Source of the DNA: Sycon ciliatum | Taxonomy: Eukaryota; Porifera; Calcarea; Leucosolenida; Sycettidae | Assembly (NCBI RefSeq): GCF_964019385.1 | Contig: NC_088647.1 | Coordinates: 7,381,128-7,445,127, forward strand | Reading direction: 5' to 3' | Length of the DNA: 64,000 nt | Part shown: piece by piece, positions 28,318 through 38,119 of the stretch | Layout of the letters: each line of letters opens with the position of its first letter | Position numbering within the stretch: position 1 is the first letter of the stretch | Position numbers and translations under genes: made by a program | The notes under the pieces: generated by a model | Databases searched by the model: none | The model's input: only the letters and a program-made list of their open reading frames with translations | What the model was told of the DNA's origin: nothing

Positions 28318-28499
28318 TGTAACAGTTTTCCCCTGTTCTCTATAACTTTACACTCCCTCGCACCTCATGCGTCTTACGCCTGTCTATTAGCACCTTCATT
28401 GGCGCCATTGCCACATGTATACTATCACATTTGTATATAACTGGTCGAGGCACGCTCAACCAGGCCTCTTACTTTTCAAGTTTGATTAAACCTGTTACA
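28318..28499 (+). repeat. 3' LTR
   Basis: 182 bp. No difference from the 5' LTR was found on reading. It is followed by the CTATC duplication. Confidence 0.95.
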
Positions 28500-29111
28500 C
28501 TATCCACATGGTTTGCCAGACCGTATGCACCTGCCAAGTCAAATGGATGGCGAGTTTGATAGTGTGTCCTGCTGGTATCAAGACCAGGCGATCTGGCATT
28601 CGTGTTGAAATCGCCAAGGAGAGTTATCGATGGGGTTATCCGTGAGGCTCCGTCAAGCGCTCTCTCTAATCGGGTCCAAAAACTGATGGGCTCAGTTGGT
28701 GGGCGGTAGACGCAAGCAAACACGTGGTGGGCTGTCCCAGAATTCGTTGTCTGTAACCAAAGAGCTTCCAGGCCATCCTGCGCATGGTCTAGCCGAGGTT
28801 GGAGAGCAAAAAATGAGCGATAGTAGAATGCCACGCCGCCTCCTGGGCGCCCACGGTCAAGTCTAACAAGGGAGTAGTCTGGAATGACTGGTTCTCCATT
28901 ACTGATAGTCTCATCCAGCCATGTCTCTGCAAGGCCAATCACGTCGATCTGGGAGCTATCTAGGAGTGCCTTAATTTCATGTGTCTTGTGTCGCAGACTG
29001 CAAACATTTAGGAATGCAATTGTCAAGGGGGTCGACCTATTTTGTGGGGTACAGTGCCTGGTGAAAATGGTGATGCATAGGAAAAAACTTGCGTAACACA
29101 ATACAAAGAAA

Positions 29112-29403
29112 TCAAAACGAAGATAAAGAACAATCGTGCGAGCGAAGAATCAATCTATGGGCTACGGCGCCAGATCCTTGGCTGTGAGCGGATTCTGATG
29201 GGCTTTTGGGCTTTCCTTTGCTTCCTGGTACGAACATCTGTGAAAGCTTCAGAATCAGAGCCACCGTTCTCATCTTCCATTTCGGAGCCGAGATCTTCCC
29301 AGCTTCTATTTTCCGGTAGCTCATCCGCCGACGACTTGACCTTGTCGCAGCTGTTTTCATCTTCAACGGTGTATGTACAGTCCGTGCGCCAAGGGGTACT
29401 CAA
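29112..29403 (-). pseudogene. Possible ORF1 end of the interrupted non-LTR element
   Basis: Lies directly upstream of the endonuclease frame. The frame is acidic (VEDENSCDK, WEDLGSEMEDENGGSDSE) and then basic (RTRKQRKAQKPIRIR) before a stop at 29155. There is no zinc knuckle or RRM motif, so this rests mainly on position and composition. Confidence 0.3.
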
Positions 29404-31274
29404 GGGCTGATTTTATTTGCAACCGCGGGAAACGAAGTCACCAAGACGCCTTCATTTGAGGCTTTTGGAATTGGAGAATTTATTGAATTTAGGTATGGCT
29501 CTCGTCCCTTCTAGACAACTAACCAAGACCCTGTGGGGGCAGAAGGAGACTTCTTTGGCACCGTGAATACACTAGCTATGCGGTGATCTAGTTAGTTTGA
29601 GTGTGTGGTTCGTATTCAAAGTGTTCCAAGCCGCAGGCCATCGTGGATACGTCTGCACTTGAAAATCAAGGCTGGAAAGGACTGCCTGGTGTGTCCGAAC
29701 GGTATGTTTTGCACTGAAGGCATTTTCTGTATGAATTGTTGAAAGTGTCTACTTGTTCGAAATGCAAAAGAGATGGTCGTAGATCCTTGGCCCACAACAC
29801 CCCACTAAATAAACTATGACCTGTCGTGAAATTATGTGAAATTGATCAACACAATCATCCACAAATTATCCCATGCCAAAGTACTGCAAATGCAAATAAT
29901 GGCATCCCTTTACCTAGGTCATGTTTGTAGGGCCTTATGCCACATCTTTGCATGATTTCCTCATGCAAATCGTGTGCCTAGCTTCGAAAACACATTGCGC
30001 TAAGGGCCGAATATATACCTGTGAATCAGAACAACAGCACTCACTATTTCTTTCATGAGTGGTAATGGTCAGCTGAAAGGAAACTTCTATCCATCAACTC
30101 ATACTTGTAAGTAAAGTAATGACTAATCTCCTTGCTGCGCATGTGGTTCCTTCGTATTTACATGTACCGTAACGTACCGCCAGAGCGCCCCACCATCTCG
30201 TCCTTTCGTGGTCGTATTGTGGAGGTGGTCTCCTGTCTGTAGGTTATACGACACGAACTTTGTACACATATTATTGCACGTTCTGCAGACAATCCGTACC
30301 TTCGAGCAGACACGAGCTCCACACAAAAACCTGCTTAGTGTGACTTAGTACACTAAGTTGCTCACACCGTACGAACTTCGTTGCACTCTGCCATACGATT
30401 TTCCTTTCCCTGGCTGTGAAATCTGTCGCGGCAAAATCAAGGTGGGGCTCTCTCGCGGTACTTTACGGTATGTGCGCCTCTCTGCGTTCGGTGAATGATT
30501 TTGAATATTTGCGCACGACTTCAGGATAGTGCATATTGTGTGGATGTACCTGCGCATGTAATCCTTTCATGATTTAAAAATTAGGAGCCATGCTTCTCAT
30601 CACCGTGGACAAGTAAATGTCGGCCAATTACGTAGCGTTTGGAGACTTGCACAAGTACAGTTGCGTGTTAATTAATTATGCGGCACCCGCGGAATAAAAT
30701 GAATATTCTGGACGACTGAAGCTACAAAGCCATCTTGTGTTAACAGATCAAAAAGACAGTACTTCGAAGTACCTGTATTTATCACTAGTATTACCCTGAG
30801 ACAGTCGTACTCATCTCTAGAGACTGGCTTGTATTTAACTCTACGTAATGGCAACTTTCATGATGCTGACTGTCTACATTTACTTGAAGTATTATTATTA
30901 TTATTATTATTTGTGCTCCCGCGTCAATGGGCTCGCCCAAATTCGCTTGCACCGAACCATGCGAAAAAAGGCCACCAGCAGGCAGGCAGGCAAAGAAAAA
31001 TAGAAAATGGTGTCACATAAACTAATACAAACAACTTGAAGTAGGACTATAAAATTAATACTAAATATAAGGTCTATAAGCTGTCAGTGCGATGCTGTTG
31101 GATACCCGACATGCCATGTGACTGACCGCCAGATAAACGATATGCGATTGTACCGGTCACAGTGTAGCTGGGTTTTCACGAAAAAATGAAACTTATACGA
31201 TTGTGAGAAAAGTTCAGAAACCACACTTACACATACACACACACGCGCGTACACACACACACACATGCGTGCAT

Positions 31275-31324
<50 letters not shown>

Positions 31325-33037
31325 GTCCTGTTCTGTTGAGCCACTACCACAACTTGGCACAAGGATCGCATCGGCCCCAAAGGGGCAGTAGAGCGAAAGT
31401 GAGAGGTGTTGGCTTCGAGTTCACCTATCCCTACGGTGAACGCAACCTCGATCGAAAGTCATGCCGAACGGATTTATCTACCACGCGCGCGCGCGCGCGT
31501 ATACTAAACGGAGGAAGGATTACTTACTCTCCCTGTATGATGTATCTGTTGTATTCGTGAACAATGTCATTGATGTTTTTCCATGCATGTTTTTGAATAT
31601 GCGAGCATAACTTCCAACATCAAGCACATTCTTGCTTCTCATCAGCATGTACAAGTTTATGTTGGGCATTTATGTAGCGTTTGTTTTACCGGCTGCGTTT
31701 GTTGGTGCTTGCAGGTCATTGGCATGCTGTCTGTTTCACAGAAGCTCGTGTAACAGGTTCACCGTACAGCTATGAATGCAATGTAGCGTGTCGAAGCCAC
31801 TTCGGTATGACGTGATGCCTAATTCCCTGGTACCAAAATTGCGAGTATGCAAGTGATCGTCAAGCCTGTCCCCTGTACAGTAGCCGTCTTGCCTTGTTAC
31901 GCCTGGTTCTGACTCTGCGTTCTCGTATACTCCATGCAATGTTACAAGGAATACTGCTCCCTTCTCAAGCAATTCATTGGCAACAAAACGCTCCGCTATG
32001 CCGTGTAACTTTGCTGTGCGGTTTGTGCTTTGTCAATGTTGTATACCAGTTCATGATCTGTGCTTGCTGGTCTGTTTGTTTTCTCTCGCACAATTGAGGC
32101 GCTGTAGCACAGTGTACAGTGTCGATCATCCTGCCCAGGCTCTGATCTCACGTACCACAGTACGGTTTCTCTTGTTGCTCACTGTAATGTGCATGATACA
32201 AGCTCCTTGGTACTCCATCATCACCTGGTGCTGTTGCTGCCATTGTTGGACCCTGCTGATATCCTTCTCGCAATGCCCGAACGTTGTTCCAACGAATGCA
32301 CAACTCGCTCTTAGTTGTCACATTCGGTTTGGTGTCGTTCCAATCTTTCGAATTGAGTGAGTGCGTAAACTTGTATGAAGTGGTGAAGCAAAAGCCGTGC
32401 GCCGGCAAACATTCAATGTCCGGGTGTAATGACGCACCAAGGCCCCGGGACTTGTGCCCAATTCCTGAGTGATTTTTGTGTGCCTAGCCTCTAGGTATCA
32501 TACCATATTATTTGTTTGGTTCAACCGTTTTGGATGCCCACTGCAATACCATTCACTGTATTATGTGTGTATGTTATCGAAGAAATCTCCCATATTTTTG
32601 GGTGGACAAACCTCGCCATAAGTCAGTAACCTGGCATTTTGCACCAACAGAACTTCTAGGATATCAGCGCCGTCTCAGTACCTGGGGACAGTTGTAAAGA
32701 AAAAGAAAAAATACCCTTGGCCCACAATGCCCCACTAAATAATCCGAAGGGTGTCGCGAAGACGACAATTTCCTTACCTTTCTTTCGTGGACGAAAAAAG
32801 ACACTTCGCTTCGTCCGTTGCGCATGAAACGAAACATGAGGGTAGTGTTTATGAATTAGAATGGGTATCATGCACGAAGGAATGGCGAAAAGGTGCTATG
32901 CTCGAGCGCTGGTCGTCGTCTTGTTTGTCAATTTTGAGTCCCATTGAGAATTTTCTTCTCCAGACCTCTCAAATTTCCCGCGGTTGCAAATAAAAGTGCA
33001 ACTTCTAGACGACTTTTTTGAATTTGGCGCACGGACT
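29370..33037. repeat. 3.6-kb gene-free region bounded by inverted repeats
   Basis: The left end has ACAGTCCGTGCGCCAA (29377-29392) and then TTTTATTTGCAACCGCGGGA (29411-29430). The right end has the exact complements at 32974-32995 and 33024-33037 in mirror order. No transposase, exon or RT frame was recognised inside. Another shared block, TTGGCCCACAA with CCCCACTAAATAA, occurs in direct orientation at 29788 and 32717. It may be a large non-autonomous DNA element, or two inverted copies of one repeat. Confidence 0.4.
31278..31322. repeat. (CA)n microsatellite
   Basis: About 22 CA units, preceded by degenerate CA/CG stretches from 31230. Confidence 0.97.
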
Positions 33038-33188
33038 GTGTATGTACGTGCTTGCGGGGGGTCTGGTTCTTGTGCGTCCCAGCTGATCTTGTGCTAGGCT
33101 TCCCATTGACCTTGTCAGGTACGGTGGACTCACCCGCACTGGCGCCAACGTCAGTTTCTGTGTGAGGCCCGAGGGCTTTCATTTATCT

Positions 33189-36100
33189 GTTGTTGTTGTT
33201 GTTGTTGAAATTTTATTTTGTATCGCAGACCAAACGGGCAATGGTGCCCAATATTATGATGGCGATAAAGTAACGGCCGAGAGCCAAGGATACAACAAGC
33301 AAGCCTCCACGAAAGAGAGAAAAACACAGAAAACACAGACTGCAAATACTCAAAAAGAAAAAGAGAAAGGGAAAAAAAGAAAAATAAAGAAGAAGAAAGC
33401 ACAGTTGAGTCTCAGTTAAGTCACGACTCCAAGTCCAAGCCTAGGTGCTGGCTAACCATAAAAATAAACCTTTAAAAGTCTCTTGAATGATCTATGGCAG
33501 GCGAGGGACTTGAACTCTTGGGGCAGGGCGTTCCATAATTTAACAGCAGAAACGAGCGGCCGACAGTCACCAGAGACTCGCCTGGTGGCAGGGACAACAT
33601 ACGCATTTGGATCGTTGATCCGAGTGACGCCTTCAGTCTGGCGACGTAGGCGCTTGGACAGGAGATTACTAATTCTGGCGGTGTGGATACGAAGCATGAG
33701 GAGGCGGAGTTTACAGTGGGCGTTTTGGATGATGGGGATGAGGCCTAGACGGGTGTAGATGGGATCTGTGTGGGAGGGGAATGGCTGGTTGGCAACGCAG
33801 CGGATACATCGCTTGTCGAGGACCGAAAGCTGATGCCGTTGGTGCGCAGAGAGAACCGAGAAGAAGGCATTAGATCCATACAACATGTCCGGTAGTATTA
33901 ACGATCTGTAAAATAGCAGGGCTTGTTGCTCAGTTAAGCTGGAGCGAATGGCTCGCAGCGCCATCAGTTTCTGGGAGGTCTTCCGTGTAATAGTTGCAAC
34001 TTGAGTCTCCCACCGAAGCTGGGTGTCGAGATGTAGACCTAGATATCGAGCATTTGTGGTCTGAGCTAGGGGATTTCCATTGCATTCTATGTTAAGTATC
34101 AAGGGCTGCCTGCGAGACGCATGAAGGGCTAGAACGTGGGTTTTGGAGGGATTTAGTATTAAGCCTCTTTCTTCCAGAAAGTTGGCCAGGTTGGAGACTG
34201 AACGGGAGAGGGTTGAATTCAAGAATTCGACGGATTGACTGATGGCGTCTAGCAGGATATCATCAGCAAACAGCTGTGAGTGGGCTGGAGCTGTGATCTG
34301 TTCTATTTTCATTGTGTAGATGGAGAACAAAAGAGGACCCAGCACACTTCCCTGAGGAACACCACACTCACAGGTAGAGAGGGCGGACGACTGGCCATTG
34401 CTCAGGACGACTCGCTGACGGCGGTCAGTTAGGTAGCTCATGAACCAACTGAGCGCCATTGAGGTAATACCAAGCTGAAATAGATCTGTAACCAAAATTT
34501 GGTGTTTGACCTTATCGAAGGCCTTGCTCATATCGACAAGTACAAGACCTGTATGGCGCTGCTGATCCGCTGCCTCCAAGTATCTGTCTACAGCCAATGT
34601 CAGGGCATCTTCTGTGGAGTGAAGTGGGTGATATGCGAACTGGTTTGCGGGGAACAAGGAATTTCCGGAGAGGAACTTACAGAGTCTCGTGTGGACTACC
34701 CGTTCTAGGACTTTGGAAACTATTGGTAATAACGATATTGGTCTATAGTTCTTAGCGACAGCTTTGTCGCCTGACTTGAAGAGGGGACGAACATCCGCAA
34801 TCTTCAGAGATGCAGGAACAACACCAGAAGCCAGAGATGCATTGATTAATATGGTGAGGGACGGTGCAAGGACAGGAGAACAGTTTTTGAGGATTGCAGC
34901 TGCAACCTGGTCGCTGCCTGCAGCTTTGCGCACGTCGATGTTGGAGAGCAGCTTAGCGATCTCTTGCACACTTGCTGGAGCAAATTCTTCGAGGCATTCC
35001 TTCTTCGTGGGACCCAATGGGGCTGAGAGACGTAGTGGTCTAGTTGGGTCTGACACAACACCGCTGAATTGGTCCCTGAGCTGTGAGACACTGACGGCTG
35101 GTGGAACTGAGGACTTGTTACGACCGCTGAGGTAGTTGATGGTCTGCCAGGTTTTTCGTGCGTTGGCCTGACTAGCAGCAAGAAGGTCCCTAAAGTAGGT
35201 GGCTCGGAGATGTCGTGACATACGCTTGGCTTCGTCTCGGGCAGAAGTGAAGACAGTGCGTAGTGCCGGGTCTGCAGGTGATGCTTTCCACCGTCGATGG
35301 GCCGCGTCACGTCGCTGGACTAGGTCATGTAGAGCTGGCGTCTTCCAGGGGAAGTATTTCCGGGTAGGAGCTCTTGGGCGGTGTAGACGGATAGGAGCAT
35401 GAGTGTTCAAGGCAGCGACAAGTTTCTCCAGCCACATATCCCACATTTCATCTTCTGTCCGCGCAAAGCAGAAGTTCTCTAGATCGCTATTTAGAAGGTG
35501 GTGTGCAAATTGACCCATATCAATTCTTGCAATGTTACGGCCACGTCGCACGGTTGGTGTGCAGGACGTTGTGAGTCGCAAATCAAGTGCCAGAGCGAAG
35601 TGGTCACTGATTGTACAAGGTACTACTACACAAGAGTTCACATGATCGTCTCCGACCAGAGCGAGATCCAGGGTTGTTTGGCTGCCTTGGGGTCCAATTC
35701 TGGTAGGACTGTCCACTTGGTTCTTGATGTCGAAAGAATTACACAGGTGCAGCAAGCTGTTTAGCTGGGGGCTGTCGCGGGAGCTTACATCGACATTGAA
35801 GTCTCCAACAAGGACCAGAGGTGACGCGGGAAGTGTGGAGATGAGAGTGTCTAGTGCATTCGTCAAGTCTTGCCAGAATTGCACAGGAGTGCCTGGAGGA
35901 CGGTACACACCACCAAGGAGAACCTTGGAACGCTGCCCACTGACCTCTAACATGAGCATTTCCACCTGGGTGTCAGCCTTCACAATTCGGGCTCGGAGAT
36001 GATCTCTTACATATGCTGCTAAGCCTCCGCCATGAGTTGGCCTGTCGCGTCTGACCAGGGTGTAATTCTGTATGCGTAGGATGTCATCGGAAACGGAGGT

Positions 36101-36290
36101 TGTTAAGAAAGTCTCTGCCAGCATCATTATATCAACTTTATGGGAAAGAATATAATCTTCAATTTCATGCTTTTTATTGAGAAGATGGCAAACATTTAGG
36201 AATCCTATTTTGAGGTTACTTTTAATTAATTCATGCTGTAGGGGATTTACAGTGGGGCAACTATTTCGTGGCTGAAAGATAGGTGCATGC
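33189..36290 (-). mobile_element. CR1/L2-like non-LTR retrotransposon, ORF2 and 3' end
   Basis: The ORF2 frame is uninterrupted to the stop at 33452, then a 3' untranslated region of about 260 bp ends in a (CAA)n tail, seen as GTT repeats at 33189-33207. The first Met is at 36127, but the frame and its homology continue upstream to about 36290 (IGFLNVCHLLNKKHEIE, the conserved first endonuclease strand), so translation probably starts earlier. Confidence 0.9.
33452..36290 (-). CDS. Endonuclease-reverse transcriptase (ORF2)
   Basis: At least 891 aa, about 945 with the upstream extension. The N-terminal apurinic endonuclease has MMLAETF, GGVYRPPG, VLVGDFNVD and ISDHFALAL, the last two holding catalytic Asp and His. 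It nicks target DNA to prime reverse transcription. A linker with EDEMWDMW follows. The RT has KAAGSDQVAAAIL, NYRPISLLPIVSKVLE, LVDMSKAFDKVKH, GVPQGSVLGPLLFSIY and the catalytic FADDIL, then a long C-terminal region (RSLILPDMLYGSNAF, LWNALPQEFKSL). All catalytic motifs are present and the frame is unbroken, so this is the best preserved ORF2 of its kind in the window. ORF1 upstream is broken, which argues against autonomous activity of this copy. Confidence 0.92.
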
Positions 36291-36344
36291 GGGTTTTAAG
36301 GGTTGAAAGGGGGCTGCGTGAGGATTTAAACAGAACATTTAGTG

Positions 36345-36660
36345 CTCCTCTGCAGCTCGACCAGTTGCTACACTGTCAGCCTTGAAGCGCCATTCTCGAA
36401 CTCTGACGTTTGAAGGCCAGAATTCCGGTTCCAGAACAGTAGCTTTGTGTTGTATTGGCAGAATTACGTGAGCAAAGGCCAGCCCGAAGTACTTTGTCTC
36501 AGACACGGAGCACTTGATGACAGGTATATTTCGGCGTTCACACCATTTTGGCGATCGATTCTGATGTGCACCCACTATTGACATTGCCCACATACATGTA
36601 CAAAGCGCAACATTTTGTACGGGATCCTCCCTGCAGTTGATCAGAGCGCTAGCGCTTGGG
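36345..36660 (-). pseudogene. ORF1 remnant of the same non-LTR element
   Basis: Two frames join near 36555. The first has MYVGNVNSG, an RRM-like RNP2 strand. The second has IPVIKCSVSETK, FAHVILPI, EPEFWPSNVRVREWRF and a stop at 36339. W-P-x-x-V-x-V-R-x-W near the end is typical of ORF1 proteins of this group. A single shift separates the halves. Confidence 0.5.
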
Positions 36661-36847
36661 CCGGTTTTCATAGTACGACGTGACCTGAGTGCCTGGGTGA
36701 CTTGTTTGGGGTCGTGTAGTACTTACTGGCCTGCTGGCTGGGGCCTCCCCATGTGTTATCCCATGGTACGGTACTATAGGCCTGTTTCAGCCAATCAGGA
36801 GCCTTGCTGACCGGGAAATAAGTATATAATAACACATGGTACGGAGG

Positions 36848-36975
36848 GCATTATGGCTGATTTATGCCCTAGTGCGTAGCCCGAGGTCGTGCACCGTAGC
36901 CCAAGGGCCGCAGGCCCGCGGGCTACGGTGCACGACCGAGGGCTACGCACTAGGGCATACAATCAGCCATAATGC
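36848..36975. repeat. Hairpin element, arms about 57 bp
   Basis: GCATTATGGCTGAT opens the left arm and its complement closes the right arm. The complementarity runs almost to the GC-rich centre. AACACATGG words flank it on both sides (36755, 36832, 36984). Confidence 0.85.
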
Positions 36976-38106
36976 ACGACGCACCATGTGTTTATTATAG
37001 TTCATACATGCCACGTGCCTAGTTGTAGACAAATAAGGTAAACATGGTCAAGGGAGGAGGAAGGTTCCAATCAGCTGTCATATGAATGAAGGGTCGAACA
37101 AGATCGGAAGGAGCTTTCTCCGTGGAATGATAGAACGTTTTGTGTCAGATTTACTTGCAGTTCCAGGAATATATCTTTGCATTTTGGTGTTAGTGTTGCC
37201 TATCGGGCGGTACGGAAGTTGGCTGATTCGCTGCTGCTTTGGCGTTAACGTTGGCCGCAAACATCCTTGACCAAGGGGCACTAGTAATTAGACTAGTTTT
37301 GAGAGTACATTGTAAGTGTTCTTATTCGGAACAATGATACTTTTTCACATACATCTGAGATTTTGTTCGCATTGCTTTCAGTTTACTTGAGGTCCATGTG
37401 TACACTGGACAATCATGTAGCTAGGTACATTTGAAGTACATGTACATGTAACTGTATATTTTGTAGGAGTTCGAGATACAATCTGATCTCTCCCAGATAG
37501 GTAACTTTGTGATGCATGTTCACCTGTTGACTTGTTCGTCTCAATTGACTTGAATTTAGTAATGCATGGTAATGACATGCTGTGTGCTATTGTCACGTTG
37601 TTATAAATTACTTCTCCTATGTCGACATTGCTAGTAAAATATAAATGTTTTGGACGGTGCACGTTAGTAGTTTCGTTTTGTGTGGTGTGTGCGAGTGCAT
37701 GTGGTGGCCTTAGAAATGGTCCCATGTGTTCTATGTGCGCTGGAGTACTGCCAATTATGTACCAGGTCACTGCCCAAAAGGCATGGCTTGGTGCATATTT
37801 GGCAGTGCACCAGCGTACGTAGTACGCCTGGGGTCATTCCTAATGGGCATGGGTACGCCGTACCCGGGCATTATCGTCTGATAATGCCCTGGTACGGTGC
37901 TGCTCTGATTGGCCGAATGCTAGCAACGACCTGACAACAGGCACGTGACATGTATGAATAGCCAATACAATCCCGCGCGGGATGATATTCATTATTAATT
38001 GGGTTCACTTTTACCGTACCTACTACGGTGCACCCTGCATTGGCATGCCCCCACCCCCTCTCGATTCGATGCAATGCATCTTGCCACTGGAGTCCTTTCA
38101 ATCAGA
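36976..38106. other. No gene seen; short palindromes
   Basis: GGGCATTATCGTCTGATAATGCCC at 37866-37889 is palindromic and uses the same GGCATTAT word as the hairpin at 36848. Small open frames have no recognisable content. Confidence 0.4.
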
Positions 38107-38119
38107 AACCCAGCGACAA
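38107..38119. repeat. Target site duplication, 3' side of element
   Basis: AACCCAGCGACAA, identical to 41560-41572. The pair brackets the element at 38120-41559. Confidence 0.85.

Larger units (their letters stand above)
24886..28499 (+). mobile_element. Ty3/gypsy chromodomain LTR retrotransposon, recent, internally deleted
   Basis: 3614 bp. The two 182-bp LTRs (24886-25067 and 28318-28499) appear identical by eye, begin TGTAACAG and end CTGTTACA. CTATC is duplicated at 24881-24885 and 28500-28504. A primer binding site, gag, protease, RT, a chromodomain-bearing integrase tail and a polypurine tract follow in the usual order. The RNase H and the catalytic core of integrase are missing. By comparison with family layout about 1.5-2 kb is lost. 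Identical LTRs mean the insertion is very young, so the deleted form may itself have been copied with enzymes supplied in trans. Confidence 0.93.
22473..29101 (-). pseudogene. CR1/L2-like non-LTR ORF2, interrupted by two later insertions
   Basis: Three pieces read in order on the minus strand. 29101-28505 holds the endonuclease start (FLNVCSLRHKTHEI, IDVIGLAETWLDE, LLGDFNTNA). 24880-24269 holds the rest of the endonuclease (SDHFAVL) and the linker. 23820-22473 holds the RT (KATGSDGIPSLLIK, SKAFDKVKH, GVPQGSVLGPLLFSIY, FADDIAL, then the thumb). A Ty3/gypsy element splits the first two and a MITE splits the last two. Removing each insertion with its target duplication restores the frame at the joint. 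The C-terminus is missing and there is a frame break near 23140 and another near 22690. Total coding length is about 2.5 kb, near the family norm. Confidence 0.75.

Noticed and set aside
33162..33419. 85-aa Lys-rich plus-strand frame
   Set aside because: It is antisense to the 3' untranslated region and (CAA)n tail of the non-LTR element.
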